A stretch of DNA of 5,671 bases from an uncultured Pseudoflavonifractor sp. Its GTDB lineage: Bacteria; Bacillota_A; Clostridia; Oscillospirales; Oscillospiraceae. Positions within the stretch are counted from its first letter, which is position 1; each line of letters opens with the position of its first letter. The notes beneath the pieces were generated by a model that saw nothing but the letters and a program-made list of their open reading frames with translations, ran no database searches and was not told where the DNA came from. A program made the translations under genes and the position numbers. Positions 1 through 5,671 of the stretch are shown here, one piece after another. Location: assembly GCA_947575475.1 (NCBI GenBank), contig CANPNN010000091.1:1-5671 (forward strand), in the 5' to 3' direction.

Positions 1-30
1 CGGGTGGGGGTGTCTGTATAAGGTAATGAG

Positions 31-59
31 CCGGGCCGCGTACGGGCTTCCGCGGCCGG
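31..59. other. GC-rich hairpin downstream of the alcohol dehydrogenase gene
   Basis: GCCGCG (35-40) pairs with CGCGGC (51-56) around a 10-base loop. The stem extends through a further CCG/CGG with one bulged base, about 9 pairs in all. It begins 21 bases beyond the dehydrogenase stop codon on the minus strand, so it could stabilise or weakly terminate that transcript. No U-run follows on the minus strand, so I do not call it an intrinsic terminator. The rest of bases 1-80 shows no gene. Confidence 0.35.
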
Positions 60-80
60 ACTCTCTGTTATGGTAGGGGA

Positions 81-1298
81 TCAGAAATCCACCTCGGTAT
101 CGTAGTAGCAGCACTTGAGCAGTTTTTCCATCTCCTCCACGCTGGGCTGGCGGGGGTTGGAGCCGGTACAGGCGTCGCCCAGGGCGTTGACGGCGATGTC
201 GTGGAGCCGCTCCAGGAACACCTTCTCAGGGACGAAGCCCTGGTCGCAGGGGTAGCTGTCGGGGCCGTACTTACCGATGCAGTGGGGGATATTCAGGTCG
301 TCGTTCATCTTGCGGAGGTAGGCGATGAGGAGCTTGACCTTCTCCTCGTCGCTCCCGCCGCCCAGACCCATGAAGTCGGCGATCTCGCCGTAGCGCTTTC
401 GGGCGGTGGGATCCTTGGCGTTGAAGGCGATGACCTTGGGCAGGTACATGGCGTTGGCCGCGCCGTGGATGATGTGGGCGCCGTAGTCGGCGAAGGCGGC
501 GCCGGTCTTGTGGGCCATGGAGTGGACGATGCCCAGAAGGGCGTTGGAGAAGGCCATGCCCGCCAGACACTGGGCGTTATGCATGCTGTCCCGCTTGGCC
601 ATGTCGCCGTTGTAGGAGTCCACCAGGTCCCGCTGGATCATCTTGATGGCGTGGAGGGCCAGGGGGTCGGTATAGTCGCAGTTGGCGGTGGACACATAGG
701 CCTCCACGGCGTGGGTCATGGCGTCCATGCCGGTGTGGGCCACCAGCTTCTTCGGCATGGTCTCGGCCAGGTCGGGGTCCACGATGGCCACGTCGGGGGT
801 GATCTCAAAGTCGGCGATGGGGTACTTGATGCCCTTGTGGTAGTCGGTGATGATGGAGAAGGCGGTGACCTCGGTGGCGGTGCCGGAGGTGGAGGAGATG
901 GCGCAGAAACGGGCCTTTTTCCGCAGGGCGGGGATGCCGAAGACCTTGCACATCTCCTCAAAGGTGATATCGGGGTACTCGTACTTGATCCACATGGCCT
1001 TGGCCGCGTCGATGGGGGAGCCGCCGCCCATGGCCACGATCCAGTCGGGCTGGAACCGCTGCATGACCTCGGCGCCCTTCATCACCGTCTCCACGGAGGG
1101 GTCGGGCTCAATGCCTTCAAAGAGCTCCACCTCCATGCCGGCCTCCTTCAGATAGCCCACCGCCCGGTCCAGAAAACCGAACTTCTTCATGGAACCGCCG
1201 CCCACGCAGATGATCGCGCGCTTGCCTTCAAAGGTTTTCAGGGCCTCCAGGGCGCCCTTGCCATGGTACAGGTCACGGGGAAGTGTAAAACGTGCCAT
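81..1298 (-). CDS. Iron-containing alcohol dehydrogenase (NAD(P)H-dependent, butanol-dehydrogenase-like)
   Basis: Cytoplasmic group III (Fe-ADH) alcohol dehydrogenase of 405 residues, expected to reduce an aldehyde to an alcohol with NAD(P)H at the end of fermentation. The N-terminal Rossmann-like half carries GGGSMKKFG near residue 33 and the cofactor-binding GGGSPID at 91-97. The C-terminal helical half carries the metal ligands D192 and H196 (in MDAMTHAVEAY), H259 (in HSMAH) and H278 (in HIIHG). The tail, with CTGSNPRQ at 377-384 and a final TEVDF, is that of clostridial NADPH-dependent butanol dehydrogenase and the ADH half of AdhE. There is no aldehyde dehydrogenase domain, so it is not AdhE itself. 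An in-frame ATG at 1313 would add five residues, but the ribosome-binding site overlaps it, so ATG at 1298 is chosen. H259 and H278 lie 19 residues apart, five more than in FucO. It has its own promoter. Family is secure; substrate (ethanol, butanol or another) and NADH/NADPH preference are not. Confidence 0.95.
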   Translation of the reverse strand: MARFTLPRDLYHGKGALEALKTFEGKRAIICVGGGSMKKFGFLDRAVGYLKEAGMEVELFEGIEPDPSVETVMKGAEVMQRFQPDWIVAMGGGSPIDAAKAMWIKYEYPDITFEEMCKVFGIPALRKKARFCAISSTSGTATEVTAFSIITDYHKGIKYPIADFEITPDVAIVDPDLAETMPKKLVAHTGMDAMTHAVEAYVSTANCDYTDPLALHAIKMIQRDLVDSYNGDMAKRDSMHNAQCLAGMAFSNALLGIVHSMAHKTGAAFADYGAHIIHGAANAMYLPKVIAFNAKDPTARKRYGEIADFMGLGGGSDEEKVKLLIAYLRKMNDDLNIPHCIGKYGPDSYPCDQGFVPEKVFLERLHDIAVNALGDACTGSNPRQPSVEEMEKLLKCCYYDTEVDF

Positions 1299-1306
1299 TG
1301 TGATTG

Positions 1307-1311
1307 CCTCC
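1307..1311 (-). promoter_or_regulatory. Shine-Dalgarno sequence setting the dehydrogenase start
   Basis: GGAGG on the minus strand lies 8 bases before ATG at 1298. The upstream in-frame ATG at 1313-1311 shares a base with this GGAGG and has no comparable site of its own, so initiation at 1298 is strongly favoured. Confidence 0.8.
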
Positions 1312-1367
1312 ATTCAGATGTACTGAAGGCCGGGACCCCGGGGGAAGCACGGAATCTCTCCATCAGA

Positions 1368-1385
1368 TTGTTTACATTTTAACAC
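1368..1385. promoter_or_regulatory. Rex-like operator covering the -10 box
   Basis: The plus strand reads TTGTTTA-CATT-TTAACAC. It matches 12 of the 14 fixed positions of the clostridial Rex consensus TTGTTAA-N4-TTAACAA. It covers the whole -10 box and the likely transcription start, where a bound repressor would block polymerase. Rex is the NADH-sensing repressor of fermentative genes in Firmicutes, and alcohol dehydrogenases are classic targets. The assignment rests on motif match and gene context, and the spacer is AT-rich enough for some chance similarity. Confidence 0.45.
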
Positions 1386-1404
1386 TTTCTTATCCCTCTT
1401 GCAA
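1376..1404 (-). promoter_or_regulatory. Sigma-A-type promoter of the alcohol dehydrogenase gene
   Basis: On the minus strand, a -35 box TTGCAA (1404-1399) and a -10 box TAAAAT (1381-1376) are separated by exactly 17 bases. Each box matches the consensus (TTGACA, TATAAT) at four or five of six positions. Transcription would begin near 1369, giving a leader of about 70 bases before ATG at 1298. The promoter lies between the liv terminator and the dehydrogenase, so the gene is a separate transcription unit. Both boxes are overlapped by Rex-like palindromes. Confidence 0.65.
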
Positions 1405-1420
1405 GTGAAAAATTTCACAA
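1403..1420. promoter_or_regulatory. Rex-like operator abutting the -35 box
   Basis: The minus strand reads TTGTGAA-ATTT-TTCACTT. It matches 12 of 14 fixed positions of the alternative Rex consensus TTGTGAA-N4-TTCACAA. Its core GTGAAA/TTTCAC is a perfect 6-2-6 inverted repeat at 1405-1418. It overlaps the last two bases of the -35 box. Its centre is 35 bases from that of the second Rex-like site, so the two would flank and cover the promoter. Another palindrome-binding regulator remains possible. Confidence 0.45.
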
Positions 1421-1488
1421 TATTTCTTCCTCTTCTCCCCCTCTATCTGTCCATGTTTTTTCTCCGGCTCAATTCCCTGGCGGAGGGC

Positions 1489-1533
1489 AAAAAAAGGCGG
1501 CGCCGTACTTTCCATACGGCGCCGCCTTTTTTT
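1489..1533 (-). terminator. Intrinsic terminator of the liv operon
   Basis: A perfect 12-pair GC-rich stem (1496-1507 with 1515-1526) encloses a 7-base loop. Seven A's (1489-1495) and seven T's (1527-1533) flank it, making a continuous 19-base inverted repeat. On the minus strand it ends in seven U's, 14 bases after the livF stop codon. Because it is symmetric it could also stop plus-strand transcription, though no plus-strand gene is seen nearby. Confidence 0.95.
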
Positions 1534-1539
1534 CTCTTT

Positions 1540-2241
<702 letters not shown>

Positions 2242-2244
2242 CTC

Positions 2245-3096
2245 TCAGCCCTCCTTTTGCTTGCCAAGATAGGCTTCGATCACCACGGGATCGGCCTGGA
2301 TCTCGTCGGGGGTCCCCTTGGCGATGATCTGGCCGAAGTTGAGTACGCAGATGCCCTCACAAATGCTCATGACAAGGCTCATATCGTGCTCGATGAGGAG
2401 GACGGCGATCTGGAAGGTATCCCGGATCTTCACGATGTTCTCCATCAGCTCGGCGGTCTCGGAGGGGTTCATGCCCGCCGCCGGCTCGTCCAGGAGGAGC
2501 AGGGAGGGATTGGTGGCCAGGGCCCGGACGATCTCCAGCCGCCGCTGGGCGCCGTAGGGCAGACTTCCCGCCTTGGTGGAGGCCAGGTTTTCCATATCGA
2601 AGATGGAGAGCAGCTCCATGGCCCGCTCATGGGCCACCTTCTCCCCCTGCCAGTAGCCGGGCAGACGGAAAAGGCCCTGCCAGAGGCCGTAGCTGATGTG
2701 GTTGTGGAGGCCCAGCTTCACGTTGTCCTCCACGGAGAGGTTGCTGAAAAGGCGGATATTCTGGAAGGTCCGGGCAATGCCCGCCTTGTTCACCTGTACG
2801 GTGGACATGGAGTGGGTGTCCACTCCGTCCAGCAGGATGGTGCCCCGGGTGGGCTGGTAGACCTTGGTCAGCAGGTTAAAGACCGTGGTCTTGCCCGCGC
2901 CGTTGGGGCCGATGAGCCCGGCGATCTCGGTGCGGCCGATGGCCATATTGAAGTCGTTGACGGCGGTGAGGCCGCCGAAGTCGATGCCCAGATGGCGGCA
3001 CTCCAGGATGGGGCTTTTATCCACGTCCCGCTCGGGGATAATGTTGGTGGAGGGGACAGGGACCAACTTGGTAGGCTCCCGTTTCGGCATAGCCAT
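2245..3096 (-). CDS. livG: Branched-chain amino acid ABC transporter, ATP-binding protein LivG
   Basis: The second cytoplasmic ATPase of the transporter, 283 residues. It has Walker A GPNGAGKTT at 63-71, Q-loop glutamine at 112 (RTFQN), signature region LPYGAQRRLE at 179-188, Walker B LLLLDEP at 199-205, and switch histidine H237 in IEHDM. The end (GTPDEIQADPVVIEAYLG, about 261-278) is the C-terminal motif of branched-chain amino acid ATPases. About 30 residues precede the ABC fold, some 25 more than E. coli LivG; this tail is rich in proline and charge. The start ATG at 3096 overlaps the livM stop as TAATG and has AAAGGGGG nine bases upstream. A second ATG at 3090 is in frame but spaced less well. 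Subunit identity is secure from the signature, the switch histidine and the gene order. Confidence 0.96.
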   Translation of the reverse strand: MAMPKREPTKLVPVPSTNIIPERDVDKSPILECRHLGIDFGGLTAVNDFNMAIGRTEIAGLIGPNGAGKTTVFNLLTKVYQPTRGTILLDGVDTHSMSTVQVNKAGIARTFQNIRLFSNLSVEDNVKLGLHNHISYGLWQGLFRLPGYWQGEKVAHERAMELLSIFDMENLASTKAGSLPYGAQRRLEIVRALATNPSLLLLDEPAAGMNPSETAELMENIVKIRDTFQIAVLLIEHDMSLVMSICEGICVLNFGQIIAKGTPDEIQADPVVIEAYLGKQKEG

Positions 3097-4166
3097 TACT
3101 GCGCGCCCCCTTTCTCGGTCTTATCTTCCTTTCGGCGGAAGAATCTGGCGAAAAAGCCCTTCAGCGCCGGGCTGTTGGTGGCCAGCATCACCAGGATGAG
3201 GACGATGGCGTAGGCCAGCATCCGGTAATCCTTCAGGTCCCGCATGGCGGCGGTCTCGGGCAGGATGGTGAGGAAGGAGGCCGCCAGGATGGAGCCCCAC
3301 ATCTTCCCCTGGCCGCCCAGGACCACGTAGACCAGGATCAGGATGGACATGTTGAAATCAAACTTGGAGGCCACGATGGTATTTTGGCCCAGGGAAAAGA
3401 GGGCGCCCGCCGCCCCCGCCAGGGCGGCGGAGATGACAAAGGCCATCATCTTATACTTGATCACGTTGATCCCCACGCTCTCGGCGGCGATCCGGTTGTC
3501 CCGGAGGGCCATGATGGCCCGGCCCGAGCGGGAGTTCACCAGGTTGAAGATCACCGCCAGGGTCACCATGATGAGGATGAAGCCGGCCAGGAAGGTGGAG
3601 ATCTTGGAGATGTTGGGGATACCCATGGGACCGTTGAGGATCATCCGCCCCCCCTCCCCCAGACGCATGGTGGGCTGGAGGAAGCTGAAGTGGAGGCCCT
3701 TGGCGTCCACCCCCACATAGAGGTTCTCCACAATGGATTTGATGATCTGGCCGAAGGCCAGGGTGACGATGGCCAGGTAGTCGCCGTTGAGACGGAGGAC
3801 GGGGACGCTGATGATAGTGCCCACGATCCCGGCCAGAACGGCCCCCACCACCATGGAAACCGCCAGACGAAGGCCGGAGGCGGGGATCACGTTCTGGAGA
3901 GCGGAGGCACACACCGCCCCGGAGAAGGCGCCCACGCTCATAAAGCCGGCGTGGCCCAGGCTCAGCTCTCCCAACACGCCCACCGTCAGGTTCAGGGACA
4001 GGGCCATGACCACATAGGCGCACACGGGGACCAGCTGACCCTGGAGGGTGGGGGAGATCTTTCCCGCCGCCGACAGGGGCTGGAGAATGGCAAAGGTCAG
4101 GATCACCGCGGCGTAGGTGAGGAAGTTGGTCCTGGTGGCGGGGCTCATGCTTTTCAGTTTATTCAT
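3096..4166 (-). CDS. livM: Branched-chain amino acid ABC transporter, permease LivM
   Basis: Inner-membrane permease of 356 residues that forms the channel with LivH. Hydrophobic segments can be seen at about 15-32, 43-63, 74-91, 100-125, 127-148, 190-211, 241-262, 274-295 and 316-332. The cytoplasmic coupling loop is in GRAIMALRDNRIAAESVGIN (about 215-234), matching the permease loop that contacts the ATPases. A hydrophilic stretch at about 150-188 separates two membrane segments. The C-terminus is short and basic (RFFRRKEDK). The frame is open to GTG at 4175, but the ribosome-binding site covers that codon, so ATG at 4166 is chosen. The gene starts 13 bases after the livH stop and overlaps livG by one base (TAATG), indicating translational coupling. 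Confidence 0.95.
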   Translation of the reverse strand: MNKLKSMSPATRTNFLTYAAVILTFAILQPLSAAGKISPTLQGQLVPVCAYVVMALSLNLTVGVLGELSLGHAGFMSVGAFSGAVCASALQNVIPASGLRLAVSMVVGAVLAGIVGTIISVPVLRLNGDYLAIVTLAFGQIIKSIVENLYVGVDAKGLHFSFLQPTMRLGEGGRMILNGPMGIPNISKISTFLAGFILIMVTLAVIFNLVNSRSGRAIMALRDNRIAAESVGINVIKYKMMAFVISAALAGAAGALFSLGQNTIVASKFDFNMSILILVYVVLGGQGKMWGSILAASFLTILPETAAMRDLKDYRMLAYAIVLILVMLATNSPALKGFFARFFRRKEDKTEKGGAQ

Positions 4167-4173
4167 GCTCCCC

Positions 4174-4182
4174 ACCCCCTTA
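4174..4182 (-). promoter_or_regulatory. Shine-Dalgarno sequence of livM overlapping the livH stop
   Basis: The minus strand reads TAAGGGGGT: the livH stop codon runs straight into AAGGGGG, which lies 8 bases before ATG at 4166. The alternative GTG at 4175 begins inside this G-run and cannot use it. The overlap of stop codon and ribosome-binding site suggests reinitiation by ribosomes finishing livH. Confidence 0.7.
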
Positions 4183-5064
4183 CACCTTCTCCCGGATCTG
4201 CTTGCCCAGCAGACCGGAGGGTTTCACCAAAAGCACTACGATGAGGACGGCGAAGACGATGGCGTTTTGAAGCTGGGTGGAGATGTAGCCGCCGGCGAAG
4301 ATCTCAATGACCCCCAGCAGCAGCCCCCCCAGGAAGGCGCCGGGGATGGAGCCGATGCCCCCGAAGACGGCGGCGGTAAAGGCCTTGATCCCCGGCATGG
4401 AGCCGGTGGTGGGGACCAGGATGGGGTAGGAGGACATATACAGCACCCCCGCCACCGCCGCCAGGGCGGAGCCGATGGCGAAGGTCATGGAGATGGTGGT
4501 ATCCACATTGATGCCCATGAGCTGGGCGGCCCCCTTGTCCTCGGAGCAGGCCCGCATGGCCTTGCCCATCTTGGTCCGGCTGGTGAACCAGGTCAGCGCC
4601 AGCATGATGACCACGCAGACCACCACATTCACCACCGTGACCAGGGAGACCCGCAGGTCCCCGTTCAGGAGGGACAGGGCGTCCCCCGACAGGAAGGAGG
4701 GGAACATCTTGTTGTTGGAGCCCCAGAGGAGCTGGGCTCCGTTTTGCAGGAAATAGCTCACGCCGATGGCGGTGATGAGCACCGCCAGAGAGGGGGCCTG
4801 GCGCAGGGGCTTGTAGGCCAGACGCTCGATCACCATGCCCAGGACGGTACACACCAGCATGGCCAAGGCCACCCCCGCCAGGGGGGGCAGGGCGAAATTG
4901 GCCACCGCGAAGAAGCACACATAGGCTCCCACCATGATCACGTCGCCGTGGGCGAAGTTCAGCATCTTGGCGATGCCGTAGACCATGGTGTAGCCCAGGG
5001 CGATGATGGCGTAGACGCTACCCAGGCTGATGCCGTTGATCAGACGGGTCAGGAAGGTCACCAT
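4180..5064 (-). CDS. livH: Branched-chain amino acid ABC transporter, permease LivH
   Basis: Inner-membrane permease of 294 residues, the normal LivH size, partner of LivM. The N-terminus (NGISLGSVYAIIALGYTMVYGI, then NFAHGD at 36-41) is the hallmark of the LivH family. Hydrophobic spans are seen at about 9-30, 42-58, 60-80, 92-112, 140-161, 190-212, 228-256 and 266-282. The coupling loop is around 164-186 (TKMGKAMRACSEDKGAAQLMGIN). The frame also opens at GTG 5073, but the ribosome-binding site abuts that codon, whereas ATG at 5064 is well spaced. First gene of the tight livHMGF block; it lies 275 bases downstream of the binding-protein gene, across a terminator and a palindromic repeat. UrtB and amide-transporter permeases share the fold; nothing nearby suggests urea transport. 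Confidence 0.95.
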   Translation of the reverse strand: MVTFLTRLINGISLGSVYAIIALGYTMVYGIAKMLNFAHGDVIMVGAYVCFFAVANFALPPLAGVALAMLVCTVLGMVIERLAYKPLRQAPSLAVLITAIGVSYFLQNGAQLLWGSNNKMFPSFLSGDALSLLNGDLRVSLVTVVNVVVCVVIMLALTWFTSRTKMGKAMRACSEDKGAAQLMGINVDTTISMTFAIGSALAAVAGVLYMSSYPILVPTTGSMPGIKAFTAAVFGGIGSIPGAFLGGLLLGVIEIFAGGYISTQLQNAIVFAVLIVVLLVKPSGLLGKQIREKV

Positions 5065-5072
5065 AGGGTACA

Positions 5073-5079
5073 CACCTCA
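5073..5079 (-). promoter_or_regulatory. Shine-Dalgarno sequence setting the livH start
   Basis: The minus strand reads TGAGGTG, complementary to the 16S rRNA tail, with 8 bases between GAGGTG and ATG at 5064. The upstream GTG codon at 5073 shares a base with it, leaving no usable spacing. Confidence 0.75.
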
Positions 5080-5122
5080 TTTTCTCTCATATTCTCTCTG
5101 AAATACAGAAACACAACGCCTT

Positions 5123-5188
5123 GGGCGGATGATATCCGCCCCTACAAAAGGGGGCTTTACCATTCGTAGGGGCGCATATCATACGCCC
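5123..5188. repeat. 66-base palindromic intergenic repeat (REP/MITE-like)
   Basis: Two 23-base arms (5123-5145 and 5166-5188) are inverted copies with 21 of 23 positions matching, around a 20-base centre. Each arm is itself a small palindrome: the left arm folds as GGGCGGAT-GAT-ATCCGCCC, the right as an 8-pair stem with one wobble on the minus strand. The outer ends read GGGCG and the inner ends CCCCTAC/GTAGGGG. Intergenic repeats containing GTAGGGGCG with a variable palindromic core are familiar from Firmicute genomes, from general knowledge rather than a search here. No coding capacity; it lies between the livJ terminator and livH. Confidence 0.75.
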
Positions 5189-5210
5189 ACTCGTACCGCT
5201 TATAAATAAG

Positions 5211-5246
5211 GAAAAGCAGAGGGCCGCCGCCATCGGCAGCCCTCTG
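5211..5246 (-). terminator. Intrinsic terminator between the binding-protein gene and livH
   Basis: On the minus strand, CAGAGGGC pairs with GCCCTCTG. The stem continues inward to 13 pairs (one a wobble) with a 4-base loop, and CTTTTCC follows. It lies 93 bases after the binding-protein stop codon and 147 bases before livH. The U-run is short (four), so readthrough is likely. That would make the binding protein more abundant than the membrane components while keeping one operon. Confidence 0.8.
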
Positions 5247-5281
5247 GGGTTTTCCTGGGAAACATTGCCTTGTCACGCTGC

Positions 5282-5338
5282 GAAGCGGGCTGGACGCAAA
5301 AGTTCTAAGCCCTTTTGCAGCCCACTTCTCCGCGCTTC
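5282..5338 (-). other. Extended imperfect hairpin right after the binding-protein stop
   Basis: GCAAAAG (5296-5302) pairs with CTTTTGC (5312-5318) around a 9-base loop. GGGCT (5287-5291) pairs with AGCCC (5319-5323) across a 4-base bulge. GAAGCG (5282-5287) can pair with CGCTTC (5333-5338) as an outer clamp sharing one base with the middle stem. It begins one base beyond the stop codon and has no U-run, so a 3'-end stabilising structure is more likely than a terminator. Confidence 0.45.
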
Positions 5339-5339
5339 T

Positions 5340-5671
5340 TTAGTCCATTCCCACGTAAGCGCCGTCCTGGATGACCATGCCCTTGGGGCTCTTGGTCACG
5401 GCGCCGCTGGCATCCCAGGTCATGCCCTCGCCGGTGAGGCCGTCGAAGGTCATGGCGGTGAACTGGGCCACCATCTTGTCGCAGATGTCGCCGGCGCTCA
5501 TGTCGGCGGTGACGCCGGCCTCGGTCAGGGCGTTGTAGATGGCGTAGACGCAGTCATAGGCGTCGGCGGCGAACTGGTTGGGCACCTCGCCGTACTTATC
5601 CTGGTAAGTCTTCACGAAGTTCTTGGTGGCCTCGTCCTCGGCGTCGGCGTTGAAGGGGGTCAGGAGCATGA
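5340..5671 (-). CDS. livJ: Branched-chain amino acid ABC transporter substrate-binding protein, C-terminal part (LivJ/LivK type)
   Basis: The last 110 or so residues of an extracytoplasmic substrate-binding protein (Peripla_BP_6 family). The gene runs off the right edge of the window, so the signal peptide, lipobox and most of both lobes are not visible; full family members are about 370-400 residues. The visible part shows FVKTYQDKYGEVPNQFAADAYDCVYAIYNAL, the characteristic helix of this family near the C-terminus, and a final strand region with GAVTKSPKGMVIQDGAYVGMD. The internal ATG at 5669 is not the start: the frame is still open at the window edge. It is the natural first gene of the liv cluster and supplies substrate to LivHM. 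Ligand specificity (Leu/Ile/Val or another amino acid) cannot be read from this fragment. Family call is firm; livJ versus livK is a naming choice. Confidence 0.9.
   Translation of the reverse strand, partial: MLLTPFNADAEDEATKNFVKTYQDKYGEVPNQFAADAYDCVYAIYNALTEAGVTADMSAGDICDKMVAQFTAMTFDGLTGEGMTWDASGAVTKSPKGMVIQDGAYVGMD

Noticed and set aside
1330..1341. Small GC hairpin (CCGG...CCGG) in the dehydrogenase leader as a riboswitch or attenuator
   Set aside because: Only four or five pairs with a tiny loop, no U-run and no known riboswitch motif in a leader of about 70 bases.
201..1382. Long plus-strand open frame antisense to the alcohol dehydrogenase
   Set aside because: The product is repetitive (runs of VGG, GHG, LGQVGVH), has no recognisable domain, and mirrors a well-supported dehydrogenase. 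The same GC-bias shadow explains it.
5082..5115. Possible promoter for livH (TTGTGT, 16-base spacer, GAATAT)
   Set aside because: Both boxes are weak and the inferred start would leave only about 18 bases before ATG. Not strong enough to list as a feature.
3384..5169. Two overlapping plus-strand frames antisense to livM and livH
   Set aside because: The His/Gly/Asp-rich products are the reverse complement of membrane-protein codons. No initiation signals, and one runs through the palindromic repeat.
5123..5188. CRISPR-like or insertion-sequence interpretation of the repeat
   Set aside because: Only one pair of inverted arms is present, with no regularly spaced direct repeats, no transposase and no evident target-site duplication.

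Overview
The window reads almost entirely from the minus strand. It holds most of a branched-chain amino acid (LIV/HAAT-type) ABC transporter operon, followed by a stand-alone iron-dependent alcohol dehydrogenase. The DNA is GC-rich with GC-rich third codon positions. The dehydrogenase resembles clostridial butanol dehydrogenases, and a palindrome starting GTAGGGGCG sits between genes. Together these suggest a GC-rich anaerobic member of the Clostridia, such as an Oscillospiraceae-like gut fermenter of the Flavonifractor/Oscillibacter kind. That placement is inference; the window has no rRNA or other marker gene.

Layout in transcription order (right to left). At 5671-5340 is the C-terminal end of the extracytoplasmic substrate-binding lipoprotein (LivJ/LivK type), cut by the window edge. 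At 5339-5065 is a 275-base spacer with a long imperfect hairpin just after the stop, a strong intrinsic terminator (5211-5246) and a 66-base palindromic repeat (5123-5188). Then comes a tightly packed livH-livM-livG-livF block (5064-1540) with gaps of 13, -1 and 3 bases. It closes with a near-perfect intrinsic terminator (1489-1533). The spacer at 1539-1299 carries a good sigma-A-type promoter overlapped by two Rex-like operators. It drives the dehydrogenase gene (1298-81). The last 80 bases hold a GC-rich hairpin and no recognisable gene.

The binding protein captures substrate outside the membrane, LivH and LivM form the channel, and LivG and LivF are the two ATPases. The terminator between the binding-protein gene and livH would let the binding protein be made in excess over the membrane complex. 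The dehydrogenase is a separate transcription unit. Its promoter layout suggests repression at low NADH/NAD+ ratio and induction when reducing power must be discharged into alcohol.

The gene content is ordinary and I see no new defence, mobile or biosynthetic system. The points most worth checking are the paired Rex-like sites, the arm-by-arm covariation in the palindromic repeat, and the regulatory architecture of the livJ-livH spacer. Three start codons are placed downstream of the longest possible open frame because the Shine-Dalgarno sequences demand it.
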